A DNA stretch of 34,303 nt from Paractinoplanes toevensis (GTDB lineage Bacteria > Actinomycetota > Actinomycetes > Mycobacteriales > Micromonosporaceae): the NCBI RefSeq assembly GCF_018332695.1, contig NZ_BOQN01000137.1, positions 1 to 34,303 on the forward strand, written 5' to 3'. Shown in pieces: positions 6,611 to 14,656 of this stretch. Every line of letters starts with the position of its first letter. The stretch's first letter is position 1. Below the pieces are notes generated by a model, which was not told where the DNA came from, did not search any database, and saw only the letters and a program-made list of their open reading frames with translations. A program made the translations under genes and the position numbers.

Positions 6611-7906
6611 TTGGCGATCATCAACACCCCCCACGTCACTACCGCCGGCAAACTGGCCGGCCTCCTCGAGGCCGTGCTCCAGGTGCCGATGCCGGTGCGG
6701 GTCCGAGCCTGGGACGGCTCCACAGCCGGTCCCACCGACGCACCCACCCTCATCATTCGCAACCGACGGGCCCTGCGCCGCATCCTGTGGCAACCCAACG
6801 AGCTCGGCCTGGCCCGCGCCTACGTGGCCGGCGAGATCGACGTCGAGGGCGACCTGTACGACGCCCTCACCCGGCTCGCCGGCTTGGTCTGGCGCTCACC
6901 CGACCGCCGGGACCTGCCGTTCCGCACCGTCGCCGCCGACCTGCTGCGACTGGGCGTACTCGGTACCCAGCCCAAGCCGCCGCCGGAGGAGATGCAGGTC
7001 ACCGGCGGTATGCACAGCAAACGCCGGGACCGGCAGGCGATCAGCCACCACTACGACGTCGGCAACGACTTCTACCGGATCGTGCTCGGCGAAAGCATGG
7101 TCTACTCCTGCGCCTACTGGGCGTCCGACGAGCCCGGCTACGGTCTCGCCGACGCGCAGCGCGACAAGCTCGACCTGATCTGCCGCAAGCTCGACCTCAA
7201 GCCCGGCATGCGGCTGCTCGACGTCGGCTGCGGCTGGGGGAGCCTGGCCGTGCACGCGGCCCGCACATACGGCGTCCGGGTGCTGGGCATCACGCTCTCC
7301 ACCGAGCAGGCCGACTACGCCCGCAAGCAGGTCGCCGACGCCGGCCTCACCGACCAGGTGGAGATCCGGGTGCAGGACTACCGCGACCTCGACGACGGGC
7401 CGTTCGACGCGATCTCCAGCGTCGGGATGGCCGAGCACGTCGGGACCGAGCCCTACCGGCAGTACGCGGAAATCCTGTACTCGCAGCTCAAGCCGGGTGG
7501 GCGGTTGCTCAACCACCAGATCGCCCGGCTGCACTTGCCGCCGAAGCAACCGCACCAGCCACGCTCTTTCATCGACGCGTACGTCTTCCCCGACGGTGAA
7601 CTGGCGCCGGTCGGCGTCACGGTCACGGCGTTGGAGGAGGCCGGTTTCGAGGTACGCGACGTGCACGCGCTCCGCGAGCACTACGCCAAGACGCTGCGCG
7701 CCTGGGTGGCGAACCTGGAATCCGACTGGACCACGGCCGTACGCCTGACCAGCCCCGGCCGCGCCCGGGTGTGGCGGCTCTACATGGCCGGGTCGGCGCT
7801 GGCCTTCGAGCAGGCCCGCATCGGCGTGAACCAGGTGCTGGCGATCAAGACACACCGCAACGGTGACAGTGAGATGCCCGCCACACGATCGGCTTTCGCC
7901 GCCTGA
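6611..7906 (+). CDS. Cyclopropane-fatty-acyl-phospholipid synthase family methyltransferase
   Basis: SAM-dependent enzyme of the CFA synthase / mycolic acid cyclopropane synthase family, which modifies double bonds of membrane lipid acyl chains. From the TTG at 6611 the product is 431 residues. It has an N-terminal lipid-binding-type domain, then HHYDVGNDFY (146-155), YSCAYW with C167, the SAM loop LLDVGCGWG (D204-G210) and SVGMAEHVG near residue 275. The ORF is open back to a GTG at 6530, but GGGAGG at 6600-6605 sits 5 nt before the TTG, favouring 6611. An AT-rich patch at 6481-6511 (including ATAAAAG) may hold the promoter. A strong hairpin at 7927-7967 follows. Confidence 0.93.
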   Translation: MAIINTPHVTTAGKLAGLLEAVLQVPMPVRVRAWDGSTAGPTDAPTLIIRNRRALRRILWQPNELGLARAYVAGEIDVEGDLYDALTRLAGLVWRSPDRRDLPFRTVAADLLRLGVLGTQPKPPPEEMQVTGGMHSKRRDRQAISHHYDVGNDFYRIVLGESMVYSCAYWASDEPGYGLADAQRDKLDLICRKLDLKPGMRLLDVGCGWGSLAVHAARTYGVRVLGITLSTEQADYARKQVADAGLTDQVEIRVQDYRDLDDGPFDAISSVGMAEHVGTEPYRQYAEILYSQLKPGGRLLNHQIARLHLPPKQPHQPRSFIDAYVFPDGELAPVGVTVTALEEAGFEVRDVHALREHYAKTLRAWVANLESDWTTAVRLTSPGRARVWRLYMAGSALAFEQARIGVNQVLAIKTHRNGDSEMPATRSAFAA

Positions 7907-7926
7907 CCGGGGCTGCCCGACAGACC

Positions 7927-7967
7927 GCCGTGATGCCTTGTCACCTGCCGCGACGAGGCATCACGGC
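7927..7967 (+). terminator. Hairpin downstream of the CFA-synthase gene
   Basis: GCCGTGATGCCT (7927-7938) and AGGCATCACGGC (7956-7967) form a perfect 12-bp stem with a 17-nt loop, 20 nt after the methyltransferase stop. There is no T tract, as is common for high-GC actinobacterial terminators. The arms also form an exact inverted repeat that could be an operator for the downstream gene. Confidence 0.6.
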
Positions 7968-8028
7968 TCACCCCCGAGTGTCCATTTCGGCCGGTGAGTT
8001 GCCGCTTACCGCCCGAAAGATCCGGAAG

Positions 8029-8037
8029 TTATCCACA
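8029..8037 (+). promoter_or_regulatory. Perfect DnaA box upstream of the Nudix gene
   Basis: TTATCCACA, the strongest consensus DnaA box, lies just before the putative -35 of the Nudix gene and about 12 kb from oriC. It may be a regulatory or titration site. Confidence 0.55.
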
Positions 8038-8041
8038 GCCC

Positions 8042-8072
8042 TTGAGCAGCAACGCTTTCATCCGGTTAGCCT
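8042..8072 (+). promoter_or_regulatory. Putative leaderless promoter of the Nudix gene
   Basis: TTGAGC (8042-8047, -35-like) and TAGCCT (8067-8072, TANNNT -10) are separated by 19 nt. The -10 ends 7 nt before the GTG at 8080, so transcription would start at the start codon. No Shine-Dalgarno is present. Confidence 0.5.
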
Positions 8073-8079
8073 GCGACTC

Positions 8080-8478
8080 GTGAGCGAACGAAAACGGGCC
8101 GCCGCCGTGATCGTGCGTGACGGGCGAGTCCTGATGGTGCACGAGCGAAGCCGACGATCCGGCGGCGGTGAGTGGTGGACGCTGCCGGGCGGCGGCGTAG
8201 AGCCCGGCGAGACCGCCGAGGAGGCGGTGAAGCGAGAGGTCTTCGAGGAGACGGGCCTGATAGTCAGCGACACCCGCCATGTCCTGGAGATGCCCTACCC
8301 CTCGGGCATGACATCAGTGTTCGCGGTGACGGTGATAGACGGCGAGCCCCGCCTGGGCCCCGACGACGGCAAGGGCCCGGAGCCCCTGGGCCTGGACTGG
8401 TTGCCGGCCCCCGAGCTCCCCACCGAGTCCCCCCACGGGGTCCCCATCCCCCCGATGATCGTCGTGCTACCCGCCTGA
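8080..8478 (+). CDS. Nudix hydrolase
   Basis: 132 residues from the GTG at 8080. Contains a complete Nudix box, G38-x5-E44-x7-REVFEETGL (R52-L60), which binds Mg2+ and cleaves nucleoside-diphosphate-linked compounds. The exact substrate cannot be read from the sequence. The frame is open to 7930, but the upstream part is unrelated to the family and overlaps the hairpin 7927-7967. A -10-like TAGCCT placed 7 nt before the GTG supports the internal, leaderless start. Convergent with the tRNA-Ala gene on the other strand. Confidence 0.92.
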   Translation: MSERKRAAAVIVRDGRVLMVHERSRRSGGGEWWTLPGGGVEPGETAEEAVKREVFEETGLIVSDTRHVLEMPYPSGMTSVFAVTVIDGEPRLGPDDGKGPEPLGLDWLPAPELPTESPHGVPIPPMIVVLPA

Positions 8479-8599
8479 CACGCACCTGGCCGTGAACCGT
8501 CACCACAGACGACTTCGGAGGGCCGGCTGCCTATCCCACGTCATGCTCGGCGATTGAGCGGCCGCGTGGTTCGGGCCGCAGCAACCCGAGCGACAACGC

Positions 8600-8624
8600 A
8601 AAAGCGGGCCGCACAGCGGCCCGC
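8600..8624 (-). terminator. Intrinsic terminator of tRNA-Ala (and the gyr/tRNA block)
   Basis: GCGGGCCGC (8604-8612), ACA loop, GCGGCCCGC (8616-8624): a perfect 9-bp GC stem. Read on the minus strand it is followed by TTTTGCG, the form of a rho-independent terminator 17 nt past the tRNA-Ala 3' end. It may also stop plus-strand transcripts from the Nudix gene. Confidence 0.8.
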
Positions 8625-8641
8625 CAAGTGATCTTCATTTG

Positions 8642-8714
8642 TGGAGCCTAGGGGACTTGAACCCCTAACCCCCGCCTTGCAAAGGCGGTGCTCTGCCAGT
8701 TGAGCTAAGGCCCC
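8642..8714 (-). tRNA. tRNA-Ala (anticodon TGC)
   Basis: The minus strand reads GGGGCCTTAGCTCAACTGGC onward and folds as a cloverleaf. The anticodon loop TTTGCAA gives TGC, and the T arm contains GGTTCAAGTCC. The acceptor stem has the G3-U70 pair that is the alanine identity element, and the discriminator is A73. CCA is not encoded. It is 73 nt long and lies 12 nt beyond the DLW-39 gene. Confidence 0.97.
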
Positions 8715-8726
8715 GACAGCACAAAC

Positions 8727-8855
8727 CTATCGCAGGTCGGGAGCGGTGGTCGCCTCGTGCCAGAGCGCCCGCTCGTCACTAGAGGCCTTGACCTTCTTAA
8801 CAACGAGGGCAGCAACCCCCACGATGCCAGCAACAACAAGAAGCTTCTTAAGCAT
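8727..8855 (-). CDS. DLW-39 family small protein
   Basis: 42 residues starting MLKKLLVVAGIVGVAALVVKK, a single hydrophobic helix with a basic flank, ending SSDERALWHEATTAPDLR. This is the tiny actinobacterial DLW-39 protein found next to gyrA and tRNA-Ile/Ala; its function is unknown. The name-giving D-L-W is A-L-W here. The frame is open upstream to 9035, but that part runs through the tRNA-Ile gene (9012-9035 overlap) and cannot be protein coding, so the ATG at 8855 is the start. Probably membrane associated. Confidence 0.85.
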   Translation of the reverse strand: MLKKLLVVAGIVGVAALVVKKVKASSDERALWHEATTAPDLR

Positions 8856-8960
8856 CGCCAAGACCCCCAACACCAACAGAGCGGAAGCGGAGCGGCCGAC
8901 CCACCGACAGTGACCACCGCACCGCGGGGTTTCCGGGAGCTCGGCCCCCGGAATAGATAT

Positions 8961-9006
8961 GACGGGTGACCCCGGCCCGCGCTTTCCGCGGGCAGGGGAC
9001 CCCGTC
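8961..9006 (-). terminator. Long GC hairpin just 3' of tRNA-Ile
   Basis: Nested arms GACGGG...CCCGTC (8961-8966 / 9001-9006) and GCCCGCG-CTTTC-CGCGGGC (8975-8993) give a long, nearly perfect stem starting 6 nt beyond the tRNA-Ile 3' end on the minus strand. There is no U tract. It is either a terminator or a processing/stability element between tRNA-Ile and the DLW-39 gene. Confidence 0.5.
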
Positions 9007-9011
9007 AGCCG

Positions 9012-9085
9012 TGGGGCTAGATGGAATCGAACCATCGACCTCAGAGTTATCAGCTCTGCGCTCTAACCGACTGAGCTATAGCCCC
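9012..9085 (-). tRNA. tRNA-Ile (anticodon GAT)
   Basis: The minus strand reads GGGGCTATAGCTCAGTCGG onward. The anticodon loop CTGATAA gives GAT, the T arm contains GGTTCGATTCC, the acceptor stem is GGGGCTA/TAGCCCC and the discriminator is A. It is 74 nt with no encoded CCA. It lies 74 nt beyond the DUF3566 gene in the usual gyrA - tRNA-Ile - tRNA-Ala order. Confidence 0.97.
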
Positions 9086-9159
9086 GTGCGACCCGAGAAG
9101 ATTACCGCACTGGGCGGTGGGCCACCAAAACGGGGGTGGCCCACAGCCCGCGGGTCTTG

Positions 9160-10056
9160 TCAGTCGCGTTCTGCGAGGGTCAACTCGACGCCGCCGACCA
9201 GGTCGGCGCACACGTTGTAGATGAACGCGCCGAGCGTGGCCAGTGCCGTGAACAGAACGACGTTGACCGCGCCGACCAGCATCGACGTGCCGATGACGCC
9301 CCAGGCGGTGATGCGGAAGCCGCCGCTGGCGGAGCCGTCGGTGCCGCCGCTGGCGCTCACCAGCTCCTTGAGGCTGTTGTTGACCTCGGTCCAGACGCCC
9401 ATGGCGTCCAGAGCCAGGTAGAGCACCGAGGTGGCGACGACCACGACGATGAACAGCACGACGGAGACGGCGAACGAGAACTTCATGACGGACCAGGGGT
9501 CGATCCGCTTGAGGTTCAGCCGGGCCCGGCGGGGGCCGCGGGCGGCCGCACCGGTGACCGTGGACCGGGCGGACCGGACGGCCTCGGTGACGCGGGCCGC
9601 GCCGACCGCTGCACTGCCGGTGGCCGCGCCGGGACCGCTCGCACCGCCGGGCCGCTTGGTGGCGCCGGTGGTGTTGCCGGGCTGGTTCGGCGCACCGGGG
9701 GGACCGGCGGGGCGCTGGGGCGCCGCGCTGGGTGCCGTGGCCGGCCGGGCCTGCGAGGTCGAGCCCGGCAGGGTGCCTTTGCCCTTGGTGACGACGGGCA
9801 CCGTTGCGGAACCCTTGGCCACCGACGGACCGCCGGCTCGCTTCCCGTCCGACGATCCGTCGCTGTCGGCGGGCGGTTCACCCGGCGGCGGGGCCATGCC
9901 CGGCGCCCGGGTGAACTTCGGCGGGGACGGGGCATCAGCGGGGGCCGCGGTGCGTGCCGCAGCTTCGCGCCCGTTCGCGGCGGCGTCTTTCTTGGCCGCC
10001 TCGTCCGGCGTCGCTGAGGTCCCCGAGCCCCCCGACTTCGCCTGTGTCTCCGGCAT
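9160..10056 (-). CDS. DUF3566 transmembrane protein downstream of gyrA
   Basis: 298 residues. The first ~180 are a disordered Ala/Pro/Gly/Thr-rich cytosolic region. Next comes the conserved DUF3566 domain: RARLNLKRIDPWSVMKFSFAVS, a TM helix (VVLFIVVVVATSVLYLAL), an extracytoplasmic loop, and a second TM (GTSMLVGAVNVVLFTALATLGAFIYNVCADLVGGVELTLAERD). The family is a constant neighbour of gyrA in actinobacteria and its role is not established. The ATG at 10056 lies 3 nt after the gyrA stop; the TTG at 10059 is a less likely alternative. Co-transcription with gyrA is near certain. Confidence 0.93.
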   Translation of the reverse strand: MPETQAKSGGSGTSATPDEAAKKDAAANGREAAARTAAPADAPSPPKFTRAPGMAPPPGEPPADSDGSSDGKRAGGPSVAKGSATVPVVTKGKGTLPGSTSQARPATAPSAAPQRPAGPPGAPNQPGNTTGATKRPGGASGPGAATGSAAVGAARVTEAVRSARSTVTGAAARGPRRARLNLKRIDPWSVMKFSFAVSVVLFIVVVVATSVLYLALDAMGVWTEVNNSLKELVSASGGTDGSASGGFRITAWGVIGTSMLVGAVNVVLFTALATLGAFIYNVCADLVGGVELTLAERD

Positions 10057-10059
10057 CAA

Positions 10060-12573
10060 CTAGTCCTGTTCGTCAGGCTCGTCGGCATTGCGAGCAAGCG
10101 CCACGATGGTTACACCTTCTGGGAGGTCCATCAGCTTGACCCCCATTGTGTTCCGATCCCGTGTGCGCCGTACAGGCTTCACGGGAGTCCGGATGACACC
10201 ACCATTGCTGGTGATGGCAAATAGTTCATCCTCCGGGCTGATCACCAGGGCACCCACCAGACCGCCCCGACGCTCGGTGATTTTCGCGGTCAGGACGCCC
10301 TTGCCGCCCCGACCCTGTACCGGATACTCCTCGATCGGAGTGCGCTTTGCATACCCACCGTCGGTGGCGACCAACACATCCATGCCGTCGCGGACCACTT
10401 CCATCGCAAGAAGCTCATCGTTATCACCGAACCGCATGCCGATCACGCCCGACGTGGCCCGGCCCATCGGCCGCAGTGCCTCGTCGGTCGCGTTGAAGCG
10501 GATGGCCTGCGCCTTCTTGGAGACCAGGAGCAGATCGTTCTCTGCTGCCGCCAGCGCCGCGCCCACCAACTCGTCATCCTCCCGCAGGTTGATGGCGATG
10601 ATGCCACCGCTGCGGTTGGAGTCAAATTCCTCGAGCCGGGTCTTCTTCACGAGACCATTCTTAGTGGCGAGCACAAGGTACGGTGCGACGCCGTAATCCG
10701 GGATCTGAATGACCTGGGCGATGTGCTCGTCGGGCAGGAAGGCCAGCAGGTTCGCGACGTGCTGACCCTTGGCGACTCGCGCCGCTTCGGGCAGTTCGTA
10801 GGTCTTTGCCCGATAGACCCGGCCCTTGTTCGTGAAGAACAGGATCCAGTCGTGGGTCGAGATCACGAAGAAGTGCGAGACGATGTCGTCCTGCCGCAGC
10901 GTGGCGCCACTTACGCCCTTGCCGCCGCGCTTCTGCGACCGGTACAGATCGACCTTCGTGCGCTTCGCGTAACCGGTTCGTGTGATGGTCACCACAACGT
11001 CCTCGCGCGCGATGAGGTCCTCCATGGAGACCTCGCCGTCGAACGGGATGATCTGGGTGAGTCGCTCGTCGCCGAACTTCTGCACGATCTCGCCGAGTTC
11101 CTCGGAGACGATGGCCCGCTGCCGCTCCGGCTTGGCGAGGATGTCTTCCAGGTCGGCGATCTCGATCTCGATCTTGGCGAGCTCGTCGATGATCCGCTGC
11201 CGCTCGAGGGCGGCCAGCCGGCGCAGCTGCATGTCGAGGATCGCGGTGGCCTGGATCTCGTCGACGTCGAGCAGCTGCATGAGGCCCTGCCGGGAGTCCT
11301 CGACGGTGGGCGAGCGCCGGATCAGGGCGATCACCTCGTCGAGCATGTCCAGCGCCTTGACCAGACCGCGCAGGATGTGCGCCCGCTCCTGGGCCTTGCG
11401 CAGGCGGAACGCGGTGCGCCGGCGGATGACCTCGATCTGGTGATCGACGTAGTGGCGGATGAACTGGGCCAGGTTCAGCGTGCGGGGCACGCCGTCGACC
11501 AGGGCCAGCATGTTCGCGCCGAAGGTCTCCTGCAGCTGGGTGTGCTTGTACAGGTTGTTCAGCACGACCTTCGCGACTGCGTCGCGCTTCAAAACCAGGA
11601 TCAACCGCATTCCGGTACGCCCGGAGGACTCGTCCCGGATGTCGGCGATGCCGGTGAGCTTGCCTTCCTTGACCAACTCGGCGACCCGCTCGGCGAGGTT
11701 GTCCGGGTTGACCTGGTAGGGCAACTCGGTGACGACCAGGCACGGACGGCCCCGGGCGTCCTCCTCGACCTCGACCACGGCCCGCATCCGGATCGAGCCG
11801 CGACCGGTGCGGTAGGCGTCCTGGATCGCCTGCTGACCGACGATCAGGCCCTTGGTCGGGAAGTCGGGGCCCTTGACCAGCTCGAGCATCGCCTCGAGCG
11901 CCTCGGTCTCCTCCGACTCGGGGTGGTCGAGCTGCCACTGCACGGCGGCCGCGATCTCACGCAGGTTGTGCGGCGGGATCTTGGTGGCCATGCCGACGGC
12001 GATGCCCTCGGAGCCGTTGACCAGCAGGTTGGGGAAGCGGGCCGGCAGGATCGTCGGCTCCTGGGTACGCCCGTCGTAGTTGTCCTGCATGTCGACGGTG
12101 TCCTCGTCGATGTCCCGCAGCATCTCCATCGCCAGCGGGGACAGCTTCGACTCGGTGTACCGCATGGCGGCCGGCGGGTCGTTACCCGGCGAACCGAAGT
12201 TGCCGTTGCCGTCGATCAGCGGATAACGCAGGGACCAGGGCTGGCCCATCCGGACGAGGGCGTCGTAGATCGACGAGTCGCCGTGCGGGTGGTAGTTGCC
12301 CATCACGTCGCCGACGACGCGGGCGCACTTGACGTAGCCGCGGTCCGGGCGGAAACCGGAGTCGTACATCGCGTAGAGGATCTTGCGGTGCACCGGCTTG
12401 AGACCGTCCCGCACGTCGGGGAGCGCCCGGCCCACGATCACGCTCATCGCGTAGTCGAGGTACGAGCGCTGCATCTCGACTTCGAGACCGACCGGTTCGA
12501 CTCGCTGGGTCACGCCACCGCCGACTTCTTCGGGGATCTCGTCTCCGGCGGGCGGTTCGGGAGTGTCAGTCAC
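10060..12573 (-). CDS. gyrA: DNA gyrase subunit A
   Basis: 837 residues. The breakage-reunion subunit cuts and religates DNA in the A2B2 gyrase that introduces negative supercoils. Catalytic tyrosine Y139 is in AAMRYTESKL. The quinolone-determining region reads HPHGDSSIYDALVRMGQP with serine at S100 (E. coli S83 position) and D104 (E. coli D87), the drug-sensitive pattern. The GyrA box QKRGGKG (Q547-G553), which marks gyrase rather than topoisomerase IV, precedes the C-terminal beta-pinwheel. GTG start at 12573 with AAGGG upstream. The 130-bp spacer from gyrB carries DnaA-box-like sequences. No separate parC/parE is in the window. Confidence 0.98.
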   Translation of the reverse strand: MTDTPEPPAGDEIPEEVGGGVTQRVEPVGLEVEMQRSYLDYAMSVIVGRALPDVRDGLKPVHRKILYAMYDSGFRPDRGYVKCARVVGDVMGNYHPHGDSSIYDALVRMGQPWSLRYPLIDGNGNFGSPGNDPPAAMRYTESKLSPLAMEMLRDIDEDTVDMQDNYDGRTQEPTILPARFPNLLVNGSEGIAVGMATKIPPHNLREIAAAVQWQLDHPESEETEALEAMLELVKGPDFPTKGLIVGQQAIQDAYRTGRGSIRMRAVVEVEEDARGRPCLVVTELPYQVNPDNLAERVAELVKEGKLTGIADIRDESSGRTGMRLILVLKRDAVAKVVLNNLYKHTQLQETFGANMLALVDGVPRTLNLAQFIRHYVDHQIEVIRRRTAFRLRKAQERAHILRGLVKALDMLDEVIALIRRSPTVEDSRQGLMQLLDVDEIQATAILDMQLRRLAALERQRIIDELAKIEIEIADLEDILAKPERQRAIVSEELGEIVQKFGDERLTQIIPFDGEVSMEDLIAREDVVVTITRTGYAKRTKVDLYRSQKRGGKGVSGATLRQDDIVSHFFVISTHDWILFFTNKGRVYRAKTYELPEAARVAKGQHVANLLAFLPDEHIAQVIQIPDYGVAPYLVLATKNGLVKKTRLEEFDSNRSGGIIAINLREDDELVGAALAAAENDLLLVSKKAQAIRFNATDEALRPMGRATSGVIGMRFGDNDELLAMEVVRDGMDVLVATDGGYAKRTPIEEYPVQGRGGKGVLTAKITERRGGLVGALVISPEDELFAITSNGGVIRTPVKPVRRTRDRNTMGVKLMDLPEGVTIVALARNADEPDEQD

Positions 12574-12629
12574 TGTTAACCCTTACTCAAGGTGAAACCA
12601 GACAAGCACGACTAAAGTACGCATCTTGC

Positions 12630-12671
12630 TGTGGATAACGTTGTGGAAAGTCGGTGGACGCTGTGGATAGC
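12630..12671 (-). promoter_or_regulatory. DnaA-box cluster in the gyrB-gyrA spacer
   Basis: TGTGGATAA at 12630-12638 is a perfect reverse-strand DnaA box (TTATCCACA), TGTGGATAG at 12663-12671 a one-mismatch box, and TGTGGAAAG at 12642-12650 a weaker one. The 14-mer TGTGGATAACGTTG here also occurs exactly in oriC at 20281-20294. Confidence 0.55.
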
Positions 12672-12703
12672 GCGGGGGATGGCGTACACCCCCGCGCCAC
12701 CTT

Positions 12704-14656
12704 TCAGATGTCGAGGAACCGCACGTCCTTGGCGTTTCGCTGGATGAACGAGCGACGTGCTTCGACGTCCTCACCCATCAGGACGCTGAACAACTCGTCG
12801 GCTGTGGCAGCGTCGTCGAGCGTCACCTGACGCAGCGTTCGCGTCGACGGGTCCATCGTCGTGTCCCACAGCTCGTGGAAGTTCATCTCGCCGAGACCCT
12901 TGAACCGCTGGATGTCGTCGGGCTTGGCGTTCGCCTTCTTCTGCTGACGCAGCGCGATCAGCCCGTCCCGCTCCCGATCGGAGTAGGCGTACTGCGCGTC
13001 GTCGCCCCGCTTGTTCCACTTGATCTTGTAGAGCGGCGGTGCGGCCAGGTAGACGTGGCCCATCTCGACCAGCGGCCGCATGAAGCGGAACAGCAGGGTG
13101 AGCAGCAGCGTCTGGATGTGCTGGCCGTCGACGTCGGCGTCGGCCATCAGCACGATCTTGTGATAGCGCAGCTTGGCGACGTCGAAGTCCTCGTGGATGC
13201 CGGTGCCCAGCGCGGTGATCAGCGACTGGACCTCGTTGTTCTTCAGCACCCGGTCGATCCGGGCCTTCTCCACGTTCAGGATCTTGCCGCGGATCGGCAG
13301 GATGGCCTGGATCTGGCTGTCGCGGCCCTGCTTGGCCGAGCCGCCGGCCGAGTCACCCTCGACGATGAACAGCTCGGAGACCCGCGGGTCGGTGGACTGG
13401 CAGTCGGCCAGCTTGCCCGGCATCGAGCCGGACTCCAGCAGCGACTTGCGCCGGGCCAGCTTGCGGGCCTGCTGGGCGGCGATCCGGGCGCGAGCGGCCT
13501 GGGACGCCTTCGTGATGATCTGCTTCGCGTCGGCCGGGTTGCGGTCGAACCAGTCGGCGATCCGCTCGTTGGCGACCTTCTGGACGAAGCCCTTCATGTC
13601 GGTGTTGCCGAGCTTCGTCTTCGTCTGGCCCTCGAACTGCGGGTTGGCCAGCTTCACCGAGATGATCGCGGCGAGCCCCTCGCGGATGTCCTCGCCGGAA
13701 AGCTTCTCGTCGCTCTTGAGGAACTTCTTCTCGGTGCCGTAGCGGTTGACGATGCTCGTCAGCGCGGCCCGGAAGCCCTCCTCGTGGGTGCCACCCTCAT
13801 GCGTGTTGATCGTGTTGGCGAAGGTGTAGACCGACTCGCCGTACGACTCGTTCCACTGCATCGCGATCTCGAGGGCCATGCCCTCGTCGTTCGCCTCGGC
13901 CTCGAACTCGATCACGGTCTTGTGGATCGGGTTCTTGGTGGTGTTGAGGTGGCGGACGAAGTCGGCGATGCCGTTCTCGTACATGAAGGTGACCGCGCGC
14001 GGCTTGCCCTCCTCGTCGAGCTGGTCAGGACGCTCGTCGCGCAGGTGGATGGTCAGCCCCTTGTTGAGGAACGCCATCTCCTGGATGCGGCGGTAGATCG
14101 TCTGCCAGTCGAACACGACCGTCTCGAAGATCGCCGGGTCCGGCCAGAACTGCACGGTGGAGCCGGTCTTGTCGGTCGGCTCACCCTTCTCCAGCGGGCC
14201 GGGCTTGGAGTATGCGTACTTCTGCCGGTAGACGTTGCCGGACTTGTGGATCTCGAGGGCCATCCGGGTGGAGAGGGCGTTGACCACGGAGACGCCGACG
14301 CCGTGCAGACCACCGGAAACCGCGTACGCCTTGCCGTCGAACTTGCCGCCGGCGTGCAGCACCGTCAGCGCTACCTCGACGCCGGGCTTCTTCAGCTTGG
14401 GGTGCAGGTCGACCGGGAAACCACGGCCGTTGTCGGTGACCGAGACGCCACCGTCGGCGAGCAGGACCACGTCGATGGTGTCGCAGTAACCGGCCAGCGC
14501 CTCGTCGACCGCGTTGTCCACAACCTCCCAGACCAGGTGGTGGAGGCCACGCTCACCGGTGGAACCGATGTACATACCCGGACGCTTGCGGACTGCTTCG
14601 AGGCCTTCGAGCACGGTGATTGACTCGGCACCGTATTCCTGCTTGTTCTCTGCCAC
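12704..14656 (-). CDS. gyrB: DNA gyrase subunit B
   Basis: 650 residues from the GTG at 14656, the usual length. GHKL ATPase domain: VVDNAVDEALAG, VTDNGRGFPVD and GGLHGVGVSVVNAL. Transducer in the middle. TOPRIM metal site EGDSAGGSAKQGRD (E433 onward) and DADVDG (D506-G511), then the C-terminal GyrA-binding part (QRFKGLGEMNF). The frame is open to 14869, but the extra N-terminal residues are unlike any GyrB, whereas VAENKQEYGAESITVLEGLEAVRKRPGMYIG is the normal start. Upstream partner of gyrA on the same strand, with a 130-nt spacer. Confidence 0.97.
   Translation of the reverse strand: MAENKQEYGAESITVLEGLEAVRKRPGMYIGSTGERGLHHLVWEVVDNAVDEALAGYCDTIDVVLLADGGVSVTDNGRGFPVDLHPKLKKPGVEVALTVLHAGGKFDGKAYAVSGGLHGVGVSVVNALSTRMALEIHKSGNVYRQKYAYSKPGPLEKGEPTDKTGSTVQFWPDPAIFETVVFDWQTIYRRIQEMAFLNKGLTIHLRDERPDQLDEEGKPRAVTFMYENGIADFVRHLNTTKNPIHKTVIEFEAEANDEGMALEIAMQWNESYGESVYTFANTINTHEGGTHEEGFRAALTSIVNRYGTEKKFLKSDEKLSGEDIREGLAAIISVKLANPQFEGQTKTKLGNTDMKGFVQKVANERIADWFDRNPADAKQIITKASQAARARIAAQQARKLARRKSLLESGSMPGKLADCQSTDPRVSELFIVEGDSAGGSAKQGRDSQIQAILPIRGKILNVEKARIDRVLKNNEVQSLITALGTGIHEDFDVAKLRYHKIVLMADADVDGQHIQTLLLTLLFRFMRPLVEMGHVYLAAPPLYKIKWNKRGDDAQYAYSDRERDGLIALRQQKKANAKPDDIQRFKGLGEMNFHELWDTTMDPSTRTLRQVTLDDAATADELFSVLMGEDVEARRSFIQRNAKDVRFLDI

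Noticed and set aside
14514..14522. TTGTCCACA DnaA-box match inside gyrB
   Set aside because: It encodes the conserved VVDNAVDE ATPase motif, so protein constraint explains it. Binding is possible but not supported by context.
10723..14623. Long plus-strand open frames antisense to gyrA and gyrB (10723-12579 and 12875-14623)
   Set aside because: Shadows of gyrA and gyrB caused by strong G/C third-position bias; no RBS or domain.
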